A DNA stretch of 64,000 nucleotides, from the NCBI GenBank assembly GCA_947034895.1, contig OX344764.1, positions 7,626,001 to 7,690,000 of the forward strand, written 5' to 3'. Below the pieces are notes generated by a model, which had not been told where the DNA came from, did no database searches, and was given only the letters and a program-made list of their open reading frames with translations. The translations under genes and the position numbers were made by a program. How positions within the stretch are numbered: the first letter of the stretch is position 1; the number at the start of each line of letters is the position of its first letter. Origin of the DNA: Rhytidiadelphus loreus. Its lineage: Eukaryota > Streptophyta > Bryopsida > Hypnales > Hylocomiaceae. This document shows, piece by piece, positions 12,456 through 25,758 of this stretch.

Positions 12456-14204
12456 TCCTTGTAATTTAAAGTATACAACTGAGTTAAGAGGGTATTTTAT
12501 GTGGGGCTACTTATCTTAATTATTGCATTTAAGATGACTGTATTTTTACATAAAAAACTAAAAAGGGCATATTTCCAATACCCTAGAGTTTTTATAAATT
12601 CATTCATGCATGTTTTTAAACGGGTCTATCTTACATATAAAATTTAAGTGTCCAATTTTCTCCCACCCACACCCTTCTTCACAAATTTTCTCTTCCATCT
12701 ACTGCATCTATGTATGGGATAAACATTGTGAAACCAACAATAATCAATTGAATTCAAGTGACAATTTTTAACCCATAAAGGCCAATTGTCCATTGAATGA
12801 ACAATTGAAACTTTAGGTAGGTTCCTATGAAGTCAATTTTGGTCAAATGTTTCATAAAATTTTAACACAAGATGTGAACATATATCCTCTTAGTGGAAAT
12901 ATAATTTTTTTCTGCCCTAAATTTTTTTGGTAGCCCTTGTAATGTTTATTGGGCATCTTTGGGGCGTCTTTTGCAAAAAATCTCATCAACTATTGAAATT
13001 TGGCATTTATGTTATTAATAAAATATGGCATACAATTATCAAAAACAATTTAGTTCTCAAATCACATTCTCAAAGGAGTCAAACTTTATTAGCTATGTTA
13101 GGGTGGCTTCAAGAAAAAAAACTTTTCTTTTAACTTCAAGCCCTATTATCTTGCAATATGTGAAGTCAAAGTTCTTGAAATTTTTCCGAAATATTCTAAA
13201 TATTTGTCTCTAATTTTTAACCATTTGGATTCCAAATTTAAAAATCTCTCATTGCACAAGAAATCATCAAAAAAAGACTAGTGTATTGCCAATGCATTTA
13301 ACCTCTTTGCATTGCAAGTTGATTCAAATTTTTATGAGTGAATCCAACATCATATATTTATGAATAGTCAAAATCCTCATTTTTGTGTAGACCAAATATT
13401 TTACTCTAAGAGGGCTTGAAGTCTATTGATCCTAGTTCGCAAGAATGAAAATAAAGATTTTTTTTCTCACTTCAAACATTATAATCTTTCAATCCACATG
13501 GTCAAATGGGCTGAAATTGTTTCTACGCGTTGTTATAACTACATAATACACTTTTATATAGTTGGATTTTTTTTAAATAATTTTTTATTTTAGACAATGC
13601 ATCAAAGTTAGCAAAACACCTTCTAGTCTTTAGGGGTCAATAACATTGAACACTTTAGAATTCCTAATGAAACTATCCCATGAAAATCTCATTCAATATG
13701 AGTGTGATTATCACATATGGCTTCAAAGCCTAGAGTTAAATGAACTATAAATTCTATCTTCATATTGTACAATTTTTAGTTTGTTGAACCACTAAGGTAA
13801 ACCTTCCTATTCATACAATGTGACAATTTTTCCACTTTTAGCTGATGTCTTACATTTACATTTAGTTTGTTTTTGTATATACACTACAAGTACCATTGCG
13901 AAACTTTAGTCGACCGCCCTTCATCGTAGATTTTCTTGAATATGTCCATTTTATCATCCATATGAAATTATTTGTCCACATCTATACTTATCATATTATA
14001 AAAAATTTGCATGGCTTCTATTTGTCAACGCTAATTTATTAATAAAAATTCCTATTATATGATGTTTTTACATACCCTAATTTATATATATTAGAGTGTG
14101 TAGCATTTCATGAATCCTATAGTAGCTCTACAAATTATATAAAATTTGCCTCCTTTGAATTAAATGAACCCTATCTTTTAACTCACGTAGTTTTCTAAAA
14201 ACCG

Positions 14205-14890
14205 TGAGTGTTCCCCCCGGGAGATGATCTTCCCTTTCTACACAAATTTTGGAGGATGAATAGTTGCATTTCTGTCCTACACAGAGAGATTCTTTGTCAT
14301 TCATTGGCCGAAAAATATCCTCCACGTCGTTTATGGGTTAAAGTAGATGTATGACCTAAAGTAGATGTTGACATACATTGCTGAAAGGATGACTTCCACG
14401 ATCACCAGCTAGGCATTCAAGGGGTTAAGGATTGAGGGATAAATTTAGTGAATTTTATCCTATATTCCACTTGAAGGCTAGATTAATTGACTATTTGTGG
14501 GGGCATATTTGGAGAGCATGGGTTTAGGACAAGTATTTTGAAGATTCTTCAAAAAAAGATGTTCCCTTTCCACACAAATTTTGGAGGATGAATAGTTTGT
14601 ATTTATGTCCTACACAGAGAGATTCTTTGCTCGATTCTTTGTCATTGAATTTGGCCGAAAAACGTCCTCCGCACTATATATGGGATTAAAGTAGATGTTG
14701 TCATACAATGTCGAATGGATGCCGATATCCACAGTCACCAGCTGGGCATTCAAGGGGTTAAGGATAGAGGGTTAAAATTCAGTGAATTTTTATCCTATAT
14801 TCCACTTGAAGGATTGAATAATGGACTATTTGAGGGGCACATTTGGTGAGCGAGCACTGGTGAGGGACAAGTACTTAGAGGGCTCTTCAA
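14205..14890 (-). repeat. Right duplicated arm of the same inverted-repeat element
   Basis: Two tandem units (about 14225-14550 and 14559-14892) share CACAAATTTTGGAGGATGAA, CACAGAGAGATTCTTTG, GGCCGAAAAA, CACCAGCT and TATATTCCACTTGAAGG. They are inverted relative to 11930-12455. Both arms also carry a run of G or C (about 12434 and 14213) at the inner edge. Confidence 0.65.
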
Positions 14891-15268
14891 AATAAGAGGA
14901 TGCTAGTCCAAGATGACCCTAAACTACCAGGTGATGGTGGTGAGGTATCCAAACCGAATGGCGTGGTTGTTGGTTCGACACTTCAGGTGGCAGCAAGTTC
15001 TTTACATAACATTGCTAACCAGTTCCCTGGCCTCCCCCCAGGTGGAGGTATCATTCTTCCCTATATGCTTGGGGGGAGATTTAAGTTATAATTATCAAGT
15101 GGTGATTGGTTCTTACATGTACTGCTACAACAAATTTGTCAGATTGCAAACAATTTGATTGGTGGTAGAGGCACTTTTTCCCGGGGGGCCTCTTGATTTG
15201 GGGGGATTGAGGGAGCAAAAGGGACCCTCCAAGGTCTAGTTAACAATGTTATGTATCTAGCATGAAAT

Positions 15269-15494
15269 GGCCAAGGTGAATTGACCCCTCGCTCGGCCTT
15301 GTGGGCAAACTCTGAAATTATTTATTTTTTGCACATGAATGAATTTTGCAAATTTTTAATTCATTTTTGCGATTAGAGACCCCAAATTAGTCTAGAGAGG
15401 TCTAGAGTATACCCTAGAACAGCCCAAAATAGGGGGCTTTTTTTTTACATGCACCCTTGGTAAGGCCGAGCGAGGGGGTCAATCCACCCCGATC
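15269..15494 (+). mobile_element. hAT-type MITE, copy 1
   Basis: A 226-bp non-coding element with terminal inverted repeats: GGCC.AGGTG.ATTGACC at the left, matched by the reverse complement ending CCGATC, both continuing into CTCGCTCGGCCTT. It is flanked by a perfect 8-bp direct repeat CATGAAAT (15261-15268 and 15495-15502). An 8-bp target duplication is characteristic of hAT transposition. A second copy in inverted orientation lies at 36542-36768. Confidence 0.85.
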
Positions 15495-15659
15495 CATGAA
15501 ATCAGCCTCTCCTCCTGATGGAAAACCCCTTCAGTGTGTTTCCTTAACCCTTAAACGTCGAAGGGGGGACCCTCGAAATCTTCCTTTTCTATTACCGTGT
15601 GAATCATTGACCTCTAGAATTGCAAAATTAGTCATTGGCCTTGAGGGCTGGTATACACT

Positions 15660-15880
15660 TGGGGCCGGATTGAAGGCCGGCCGGAACTCTCCAAGTTTGA
15701 ACCAATGGGATTGCTCAATTTCTCCAAATCCGGCCCAAGGGCTTTATACTTGGGGCCGGATGGAACCACCACTCATCCTACGTGTCGCCTTAGGTGGCAT
15801 GGTTTTGGCGCCAAACCATCCGGCCCCAAGGGAGCAATCAGGCCAAGGTTTTTGGTGGCCCGATTTCCCATCTAGGGCCG
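15660..15880. repeat. GGGGCCGGA-rich cluster
   Basis: Several GGGGCCGGA or TCCGGCCCC words occur in both orientations, with 'AAGGGCTTTATACTTGGGGCC' like spacing. The same words recur at 17095-17270. The surrounding DNA is AT-rich, so this is a compositional island that probably comes from a repeat family; I see no gene. Confidence 0.5.
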
Positions 15881-16034
15881 GATTGGTGTCACATTCGTCT
15901 CCTCCGTTGGATCGGACAAATCTCCACCGTCTACCATGCAAGAACTTTTCTTTTCTTTTTTATTACATTTTTTATTAACTGTGAGCTCAATCCCATCTGG
16001 TTGAGTCATGTTGTGATACAGATGCTGTGTTACA

Positions 16035-16330
16035 AGTTGTTAATACTGAATTTGATTGTTAATACTGAATTTGATTGTTAATACTGAATTTGATTGTTAA
16101 TCCTGAATTTGTTTGTTAATTCTGAATTTGATTGTTAATACTGAATTTGATTGTTAATTCTGAATTTTATTATTATTAAGCATTGCAATTGTAACAATAA
16201 TGAATTTTATTGTTAATAATGAATTTTATTATTATTAACCATTGCAATTGTAACAATAATGAATTTTATTGTTAATAATGAATTTTATTATTATTAACCA
16301 TTGCAATTGTAACAATAATGTCTTTGCAAT
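16035..16330 (+). repeat. Two adjoining minisatellites (about 19-bp and 59-bp units)
   Basis: First about seven copies of a 19-bp unit close to TTGTTAATACTGAATTTGA (about 16035-16165). These pass directly into nearly three copies of a 59-bp unit built from CAATTGTAACAATAATGAA and TTTTATTGTTAATAATGAA (about 16160-16325). The longer unit contains relics of the shorter one, so it probably arose by amplification of it. Confidence 0.85.
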
Positions 16331-17094
16331 TGTTTTAGCATAGATATTAATAATTAATTTTTTTGGTGTAGACACAAATTACATACTATGTTAAAGACAC
16401 TAATTTTGATAAATTACATGCTTAATAAGTAATTTTTTTATACGGACACAAAGCTGTAAATGAAAGTCATTGTTGAAGTTATGCCAAATTTTTTGACATC
16501 TACAAGATAATGTGTGTTTTTATCAATTTTGATGTCCAAATATTTGAAAAAAGAATATGGTAAGGAAAAATTATGCTACTAGAAATAACATGTATGGTAA
16601 AACCTTATTTACATCTATCATTGAATTCATTCAAGTTTTCATAATAGAAAATTTCATGCTTTTCTTTAAAATAAACTAAGAATATAGATTTGAAAAAGAG
16701 ATTAAGAAAAATTACATGTTTTCTTGAATTGTATGTTTAATAAATGACAACTATTATGGGGTTACAAATCTTTTTTCAATGTCAACTCTAGTTTTAGTGT
16801 CAAAAAAAAAAAAGGTTCAAAAAAAGTCAAAGAACTTCCTTTTTTCCAAATAGAAAAAATAGGAAGAGAATGGAAAAGGTTAAAAAAAAAAAAAAATCTC
16901 TCTTCCATTTTGAAATAGGTAAAGTAGGAATAAAAAGGAAAAGTCGAAAGAATTCTATTTTTTTTCCTATATTTGAAATAGAATAAATAGAAAAAAAAGC
17001 TTTTTTTTCCTAAAATATAAAAATAAAAAGATGCATGTCTTAGATTTTTTTAATTAAGCATTCCAAAAATCCAAGAGCACATTAATCAAGAATT

Positions 17095-17270
17095 CGGCCT
17101 TAGAATCGGGCCCCAAGAGCTTTACATTGCTTGGGGCCGGAGTGATGAATTGCAATCCGGCCCCAGAATTCGGCCTCAACCCCTTTACATTATCTGGGGC
17201 CAGAGTGGTGATTTGGGGCCGGATTGTGGGCCGGATTGGAGGCAAATCGGGCCGGCCTTCCATCCGGCTC
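17095..17270. repeat. Second GGGGCCGGA-rich cluster
   Basis: Repeats of GGGGCCGGA preceded by CTTTACATT, resembling 15660-15880. Open frames through it encode only proline-, glycine- and arginine-rich translations of the repeat. Confidence 0.5.
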
Positions 17271-17299
17271 AGGCCGTGTATATACCCGCCCTCAATGAG

Positions 17300-18960
17300 A
17301 CATTTTTAAATTATTGCGGAGGACAACCGCGCTTCGAGGAGCCAAATGGGGAACGGCCGACAGGGAGCTCCCTCCCGTGCACACACTTGGCAATCTCCAT
17401 CTGGCGTCGTCACAGTCCCTTCCTTCCTTCTCTCCCATCTACAGTAGCTCCCCCAACCCACTTTGAAATGATGCCTTGACTGACTGAAGCGGTGATCGAG
17501 CGCTGCCAGTTTCTCCATCGTCACTCGCCAGCTGATCCAGCTGCCTTGCGCAAAGTTTTTCCACAGACCTAATTAGGCCAGGGATCTACTAGGATAGATT
17601 CTCAGACTGAGGAAGGCCCTCGTGAAATGCAAGCTTTTGCCTGCCTGGTACAGTGCAGTTAAGCTAGTCAACATGAAATTGACGGAGCTAGCATGCGTGT
17701 CATTCACATTCTTTGCAGATCGATCTGGTAAAGCTACGTGCAAGGGAGTTTCATAGCTAGTAGGACCTTACTTCAAAAGCAAGCCAAAGCTAGCTACGTA
17801 GGTTACATATACTGTATTGACTCGCAGTGTACTAGCTGCTTGTTCGGCGCGTATGGAATCCAAAGTGTACAACCTACTGTAGAAGGATCCTAAATCCACT
17901 CAACAAGAATTAAGACAATTTAATTTAATGCATCGGAAACCATGCTCAGATTCTATTTGGGTATGCTTATATACTTTTAGGACTTCGATCATCAAGGAGA
18001 AGTTCCGTTCAGTGAATTGGTTCGTGCGCACAGCTGAAAAGCATTGATTACGTGGCGTAGCTGGACAAGAACTCCTACGTAGCAACACAGGATGCCCCAC
18101 AATCATGTCAACGCTAAAATATCCTCCGTATCGCTTTCTACCAGAAACACTGCATTTAGCGGAGCTACAGGTAGCCCATCCTCCGAAACTCAAATTATAG
18201 CTTATTATTATTATTACTTCGCCCCGGTCAACTTCGGCGATGCAAGGCGGCACTCCCTTATTAATTACAGGCAAGCACTGAACTGACGTGTCTACTAAAA
18301 GCGAGGATGGATTTGAAGAAGGTTCCCTCTCTTTTCATAGTATTCCAGTCCCTGGAAAGCCCATGCATTTCAGTCCAGATCTCAATAGCCACAACCGCTT
18401 GGAAACGATTCCCTCTACAATTGGAAAGGCAGAGTCAAGTGTGATTGGACAAATGGTATCTAGCTTCCAGCTCGCTCCTACGTCTCGACATCCTCACAGA
18501 ATTGCGACACATAAGAGATCTAGCTGGTGTGCTAATCAGTTGCAAATCTACAGATTAGCAGAATGTTTAAAGCACTTATCACACTGCGTACTCGCTTATC
18601 ACTCACAACGACGGCCGGCTGGCTCGCAAGTGGAGTGGTTAGCTATTGCAAGCGTCGAGCTCTTACGTTCTCGATATATTCCACACCATTTTGCTTTGTA
18701 TGTCAAGCAGCTAGATCAGTTCTATTAGTGAAGGCTTAGTGGTGAGCTCCAGGTATAGAGTTAACAAAGCATTCAATAGTTTGCTATCAATGTTGTCGTA
18801 CTAATCTGCGATACATGTCCGGTTAATTAGTCGATTTGCCAAGAATTGAACCTCTTGAAAATCACTCGTTTCAGACATTGAAATTGAATGTTCACAGGGA
18901 GAGTATCTCTGGTTCCCGTATTGCTATTCGATTCCCGGCTTGATTACAAGGAAGATTCGA
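17300..18960. other. Region upstream of the aquaporin gene, no gene recognised
   Basis: Moderate G+C sequence unlike the AT-rich repeats to its left. It has several short open frames on both strands but no recognisable family or splice pattern. It probably contains the aquaporin promoter and 5' leader; no TATA element could be assigned with confidence. Confidence 0.4.
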
Positions 18961-19045
18961 GCAGGCCATGCCATACCTTCTTGCAAACTTATTGCAAAAC
19001 CCTCTGAGACTCTTCTCATACTTGCAAAAGGAAAAGAGGAGATCC

Positions 19046-22000
19046 ATGGCGAACGACGTCGGTGGCAGTAGTCAGCCGCCCAACGAGAACGGTAACGGCA
19101 ACACGATCGATAACCAGCAGTCTCCGACGAATGGACGTAATGCTGCTGGAGAGACAACGGCGAGTGATCCCGCGGTGGACGGAGACGAGATTCAGCACTG
19201 GTCGTTCTATCGAGCTGTGATTGCGGAGTTCGTGTCGACGCTGCTGCTTTTGTATATCAGTCTGACGGTTCTCGTGGGGACGTCTCGCATCGGCGCTGGG
19301 AGCATCGGCGTCTTGGAAATCGCTTGGGGGTTTGGTGGCATGATCTTCATCTTGGTCTACTGCACTGCTGGGCTCTCGGGTAAGGCCGGGATCCACAGAC
19401 AATCTCCTACATACCCTCTTTCCTCTCATATGATTCTCTCTTTTGTCTCGAAATAACATAGAAACGTTGAGCAGGAGCATTCTGAGTTTTCTGTGTCCTC
19501 GATCTGAGCTTTCTGAGCTTTCTGAGCCTTGTGGCTTGTGTGGAGAGTATTACGCACTGTGTTGGATCTCAACCTGACGGAGATAGTGAAGAATAGATAT
19601 CCTGGCAAGTGTCCACGTACGTACGTGGTAGGGGAAACATCGTGAAGAATATATATACTTATAAACTGGGAAGTATCAACGTGGTAGTGGAAACATGGTT
19701 TGTACGTGGAGACTAGAGAAATGACGAAACTACGAGAAGACCCACACACACGAGGAATCAGATTGACCGGTTGAGATAACTGCGCTTACCATTATAGTGT
19801 GTGTGATTTAGCATATTCTTCCAGGCACTTGTATATACGTCATAGTTGTTGCTTCAATTTGGTCACATGAAGTGTTCAAATTGGTTCTGACTCGTGTTTT
19901 TTTAAGTAGTTTTGAGCAGACTAATCGTCGTATATTCATGAAATCGAGATTTCTAAAAGTATTGGTGGGCACGCAAAACCTTCAAAGCACCCAAAATGTG
20001 GCAGCCAAGCGTTCAAAGCTCTCTAATCTATGAATGGTTTGCATCTGAAGTTCACCCCACGGATTTTAGGCTTTACGTTGGCAACTCAATCTCAAACTCC
20101 AAATCGTTTCCTTCTTGATAACCTGTACACGGTAGTCCTTTCTTGAAAGCCTAAACCCCAGAGCTCTAATTTTCCAACCAATGTAATGAACGTGACCATT
20201 TTCTGATAATGGGTGGAAATTGCACCGTAGCGGTGCATAACGGATGTTGTGGATAAAATGCAATGTGCATATTAGTTAACATTGACCTGTTGGCTCAGTA
20301 AGGTCATGTAAATGTCAAAAACGGCACATGGAATACCGTCAATTCATAAGAATTCATCGACATTACTTGACTGTCTGTGTGGTGAAAACAATAGAACGAT
20401 CGATCTCAATTTGCATAATTACATAATGCTAGCTGTGAACTAATTAATTTCTCCATTGATTGATAAATTGATTCCTACAGGTGGTCACATCAACCCGGCG
20501 GTGACGTTCGGTCTCCTGATCACACGCAAACTGACCGTCACTCGAGCTCTTGTCTACATGGTGGCGCAGTGTTTGGGCGCCATGGTGGGCGCCGCCATCG
20601 CCCGCGGCGTCCAAGGAGACGAGGAGTTCCAAACGTTCGGCAAGAGCGCCGTGAATGGCGTGCAACCTGGTCACACTGTGCGGCAAGCGCTCGCTGCAGA
20701 GATCATGGGCACGTTTGTGCTGGTCTTCACGGTGCTGTCTGCAACCGATCCCGAGCGCAATGCTCGCGACTCGCACGTCCCTGTAAGTCAGATCGGAACC
20801 TTTGTTGTGGGAAATGTTGAAATATGCAGCAAGTATGACGTTCAGATTGACCGAGGTACCTGACTGAGCGTAATCTCGATTGGGATAGTATGATTTGACG
20901 GTGAAGAAGAGAGAACTCTTGGGAAACTATCACTGTTTGAATTGAAACTGGAAAGGGGGAGTGGTTACGACTTGTATGATTTCTCTGCTCTTCTTGTTGA
21001 ACGGTTTAAGAAAGAATACCCGCAATCAACGCTGTCCCAAATGCGACACTTACATTTGGACCAAAACGTGTCCCAACAAACTAATTATTGATTACAGAAG
21101 ATGTACCAAAATCGAAACATGAGACTCTAAGAGTTTACTTCTGTTTTTTGGTACACCTAGAGACAATCAAGTTTGCAAATTCATAAGTTATGAATTCATA
21201 CAGTGTCCAAGTAATGCATGGTAAAGTGCATTGGCATTCTCTTTCTATTTAATAATAGTAACGATACTCAGTTGTAATCAAGTCTTCAAAATCTACAAGT
21301 AGAAGAAGGTATTCTCTCACCTTTATTCGATATGAATTGCAACTGAGTTTGAAGGCAACCGTGTCACTCTAACTTTGGTTTCTTGAAGCAGATCAAGCCG
21401 TTGTATAATCTATGACTCGGCCTCAGTCAGTCTGCGCAATTGATGTGAATCATAATAAATCACAGAGATTGTGTCGGATGGAAATCATAAGCAAAGTTAA
21501 CGTGCATTAATCATGTTGAATTGAATTGATGTTGTGTGCCAGGTCTTGGCGCCCCTGCCCATTGGATTTGCAGTGATGGTGGTTCACCTGGCCACCATCC
21601 CGATCACTGGAACAGGAATCAACCCAGCTCGAAGTTTAGGAGCTGCAGTGGCCAACCCTCACAACGGAAGATGGAATCAACATGTAAGCGAGTGACGTAC
21701 TGTCTGATCGACTCCTTCACTTCACTTCCTTCGATTCGATTTATCGCATTGTTATGATTGCTCCCATTTTCTTGGGATTCAATTGTTGCAGTGTCCATGA
21801 GTTTGATGGATCACTTCCAAGGTAGAAGAATCTGTCTGTTAACATTATATTGATATAAAAGAAAGAGTCAATGCAATATGTGTCAATTCATTCCTTCTTA
21901 TTTTATTACCCATTTCTAAATAATACGAAACCTGACTCGATTCTCAATAGAAAATTGAAAGTCCCGAGATTTCCAAAGCAGCTATATGATGTTTGCGTTA

Positions 22001-22527
22001 TAAGGGATAATACCGTACACACAAAGTTGTGTCGGTGAACTCATGTTCACCGACACAATATTCTAGATCTTAAACAAGATTTAGTGTTAAGTGACCAGTG
22101 AAAGTTCTCCTTTTAAGTAATCAATATGTCTTTGTTGTACTCGATTTTTAAGACTTTTGAATAAAGTAGTTGTTGATCTTTGGTAAGTACCCATATTGAA
22201 CTGATTTTTCAAGTACCAATTCTGGTTTTCTTCTCTCTATTTTTTCCTCTGAATAGAAATTTTATAGATTTTTTTCTCTGATTTTTTTTCTGATGTTTTC
22301 AAATAGCAAACAGTTTTTTTTCCTTCCCAATTCCACCATTTAACAATGAACTAACTATTTGGCAATTCTCTGGCCTAAATAAACATTGATGACATTATTC
22401 ATTTGTTCTTGTCCTTTTGCAGTGGATTTTTTGGGTAGGGCCAATTCTGGGATCATCCTTGGCAGCACTGTACCACTCCGTTGTATTGAAAGCAGGATCC
22501 TTGAAACTCAGAAGCCTCTATGAATGA
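19046..22527 (+). CDS. PIP: Plasma membrane intrinsic protein (PIP) aquaporin
   Basis: A water channel of the plasma membrane, 293 residues. Exons are 19046-19379, 20481-20782, 21543-21683 and 22423-22527; all introns are GT..AG and phases agree. The ATG at 19046 is in good context (gatccATGG); an upstream in-frame ATG at 18968 would add 26 residues atypical of the family. The N-terminal tail is unusually rich in Asn, Gly and Gln. Both half-helix motifs are present: NPAVTF at about 116 and NPARS at about 239. The selectivity-filter residues seen are F96, H227, T236 and R242, the water-selective PIP set. The segment [16 protein letters not shown] is the PIP loop D/helix 5 signature. The C-terminus is short and ends in SLYE. 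Intron 2 carries a repeat also found near 11 kb. Confidence 0.93.
21040..21250 (+). repeat. Dispersed repeat fragment inside aquaporin intron 2, copy 2
   Basis: Diverged copy of the sequence at 10955-11170 in the same orientation, matched by ordered blocks such as TTTTTTGGTACACCTAGA and GTAATGCATGGTAAAGTGCA. It lies wholly within intron 2, so it need not affect the protein. Confidence 0.5.
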
Positions 22528-22857
22528 CTTGTTGGTACTTTCACTCTTTCTATAGTAAGTTACATCTACCAAATTATAGGGGAGGGACTACTTCAATTTC
22601 AAGCATTGTCTGAATTGAAAAGAGTCGAAATTCTTTCACTTGGCTTGTTAGATTTTGTTCAACTTGAATTTGCATTCAATTGTATATTAAGTAGAATGGC
22701 TAAATGCCGTATCAGTTGAATCATTCTGTTTTAAGGATCATTCATGGGATTTCTGCGAAGGTGGGCTCCATTTTTTTGTCTACTGTGCCTAGTATTATTA
22801 GACTGGTCTAGTTTCCATATTTTCTTGTTGGCAAGTGAAAGGGGGATCCAACGCACC

Positions 22858-23076
22858 AAAGAACGTGGTATTTGGATATTGTATGAAAAAGTTACGAAGG
22901 GTTAAAGTTTTGAGTTTGGTAGAGGTGCTCAAAGAACGTGGTATTTTGATATTGTATGAAAAAGTTGTGAAGGGTTAAAGTTTTGAATATGGTAGAGGTT
23001 TTCAAAGAACGTGGTTTTTGGATATTGTGTGAAAAAGTTGTGAAGGGTTAATGTTTTGAGTTTGGTAGAGGTTCCA
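22858..23076 (+). repeat. Tandem repeat, three 73-bp units
   Basis: Three near-identical units starting AAAGAACGTGGT and containing GATATTGT.TGAAAAAGTT, GAAGGGTTAA and TTTGGTAGAGGT, spaced 73 bp apart. Confidence 0.85.
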
Positions 23077-23284
23077 AAATTGTTTCTTCCACATAGGGAT
23101 GTATTTTGGTGATCAATATAGATAGATAGACGGTTTTGGGTCTAGGGCGCATTTGGAGGGGTTTACCTTATGGTCAAATGATGATGATTTTCAAATCAAA
23201 AGATGATCACTTTCAATAGCATTGTGTACTTCCTTATGCTTAAAACTATTTTTCTTGAAAAAAATTCTTTAAGTGAAACATAAA

Positions 23285-23630
23285 TATCAAGGGCTAGTCT
23301 CTCATTGAACAAGGAGAGATATGTTTTTTTTGTGTAAGGTAGAAATGCTTCAGCATTCTTCTTTTTAGACTTGTGATTGAGTATGGTAGATCAAGATCTA
23401 ACTATCCAATGTTGAGGTTATGTCCAATAATGTGAAAATAGAGGTTCAACAAGGCTAGTCTCCCATTGGATAAGGAAAGGTATGTTCTTTTTTATAATGT
23501 GGTAGGAATGCTTTAGTATTATAATGCTCTTCTTTTTAGACTCATAATTGAGTATGGTAGAATAAGATCCAACCATAACATTGAGGTTATATCGAGGAAT
23601 ATGAAAGTAGAAGCTCAACATGTTATTCCT
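23285..23630 (+). repeat. Diverged tandem duplication of about 180 bp
   Basis: Two successive units share CTAGTCTC.CATTG, CTTCTTTTTAGACT, ATTGAGTATGGTAGA, CATTGAGGTTAT and a closing GCTCAACA or GTTCAACA. No coding capacity is visible. Confidence 0.6.
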
Positions 23631-23639
23631 CATAATAAG

Positions 23640-25755
23640 GCCTTTTATTTATTTTAATTTATTATAATTAATTGGTTCATTTACAAAAGATATTTTTTGT
23701 ATTTTTAATAAACATGTGAATTAAAGTTTAGAGTTTTTTTGGGGGGCTATAAGTAGTATACTTGAAATCAAAATATTCTAAAAATATGCTTAAAAGACAT
23801 GAGAAATATTTTTTTTGTAGGATTTTTATCTTGTTTTACTTTTGGAGGTTTATATTTTATATTCGTTAAACCTAAATGAAACCCTATATTTGAGTGTACC
23901 AAAATTTCTATAATCCACAGTAATAACCCATAAAGGCCAATAATATTGAGAATGTACATACTAGTTTAAAATATGGGTTCAATTTTGAAGAATTTTTTTT
24001 GGATTATTATCCCCACTCCTTTAAAAAATGAAAACTTTGCACATTGTCTTTGACGAATCAATTTTCATATATACTTTAGAAGTGCAAACACAATCTTGAA
24101 AGTTTTAACAATTCAAATTTGTGATTTTTTAGATGTAGAGTTTAGCATATTCCATACATGATTCTTTCTATGATTCCCTCTACCATAGCCAAACATTATT
24201 TTAGTAACCTTGGACCTTAGAAATCATGCTTAGTGATAGTGAACTTGTGCTATTTAAGATATTTGTAATGGGCATCATTGTTCATGATCTAGTTAGCAAT
24301 ATTTTCAAGCTACATGAACTCCAAAAATGCAGTCACAAATTGACAATTTCTAAGCTTTGACACTTTGTTGCAAATTATGGTCTTTTTAAAATGTTTATTT
24401 CTTTTGAATTATATATTTAGATGTTGGTACCTATTTGTATTCAAGACTTTGTAATTTATAAAATTTAATAACCTACCAAAAAGAATGTTTTTTTAGCACA
24501 TCATGATGTTCTACAAAAAAATTATGGACAATAAGAAATTATACTTGTTTGTATAAATTAGTGCTAAAAATTCATTCATAGTTGAAGAAAAAATTATTTT
24601 TTCAATTCAAAATTTTAGAATTCTCTGCTAATCTTTTTTATGTACACTCAAGTTCATTACAAACTTGGTCTAACAATTGCTTTGAATACCATCTATCTTA
24701 ATATAATTCTTTGTTTGTTTTGTTGTTGCAATTGGAAGAAGCAACCATGACATGGATTAAGCCACATTCTACTTGATGACAATTGGCTACACAAGATTGA
24801 AGACTATATTGAGTGCTACAAGATTATACTTTGGAATTATGTGTATTATTCTTTCTTCAACAACAATTCCAATTACTCTCGGATTGTGCCATTTTTTGGA
24901 CAAGATAGCATCTGCAACACTTTGTGTATTGGTATGGCATCCTTTGAACGTCCATTAAATTTTATATTTCTTATTGTATCTAGAAAGCTTCACTTTATTG
25001 TTTCAACTATTCTAGCTTTTTATTGATCCTATGGAACTACATTCACCTTGAGCTAATGATACAAATTCAAAGTAATTTTCTGTGGTTTAGGGTATTCTTG
25101 ATTTTCATGTCCATGTTGTATTCAAATGATAGGCTTCTTCAACATTTGCCTTTATATTTGAATGTATCAATCAAATATTTGATTGATAAATTTGGCCAAA
25201 TTTCAATTTCAATTAGGCTCTCAAATATGTATTTTCTTTATGAGTTGCCTTCAAACTTGAAAAGATGGGATTGTAAAAAGAGTAATGCCAACACTTTTTT
25301 GGTCTTGCATATTCACCTTGATTCAAATATGTGAATTTGCAGCATTAGAGCTGTGGGCATGCCTTTAGTATTTGGACTAGAGAAATGTGTATGCTTCAGT
25401 CAAAGAAGAATTTGAGATAGCAACAACAACCGCCAATCAAAAACCAATGTCTAAGAAATTTTTGACAATAAAGAAGAAGTTTCAATGGAAGCTCAACTTA
25501 TGAATGAGAAGAAATCTATAAGAAAGCATGAGAAGAAATCTAAAGGAATAGAAAAGAAGAGCAAATAGAAGGATTATATTGTTTGCCTTTATGGAACCTT
25601 GCAATATAAATACTCTAATAAGTCAAGGATCCTTAAATCCATATTTCTTTCATATAAAGCTACCTTGGTTCTTTTCTCATGTTCATCTTCTTATATTCAT
25701 CTAAATAGATTACTTGAATGTTAGATTTGTATGTGAAGTAGATTATATATATCCT
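23640..25755. other. AT-rich intergenic DNA, no gene seen
   Basis: AT-rich and unclassified. Short open frames around 24773-25334 have no domain motifs and I do not support them as genes. Confidence 0.5.
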
Positions 25756-25758
25756 AAA

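Noticed and set aside
13882..13895. CACTACAAG word as a CACTA transposon end
   Set aside because: There is no matching opposite end, no target duplication and no subterminal repeats nearby.
14900..15158. Overlapping short plus-strand frames with Gly/Pro-rich translation
   Set aside because: No family resemblance; two frames are open at once, which suggests chance.
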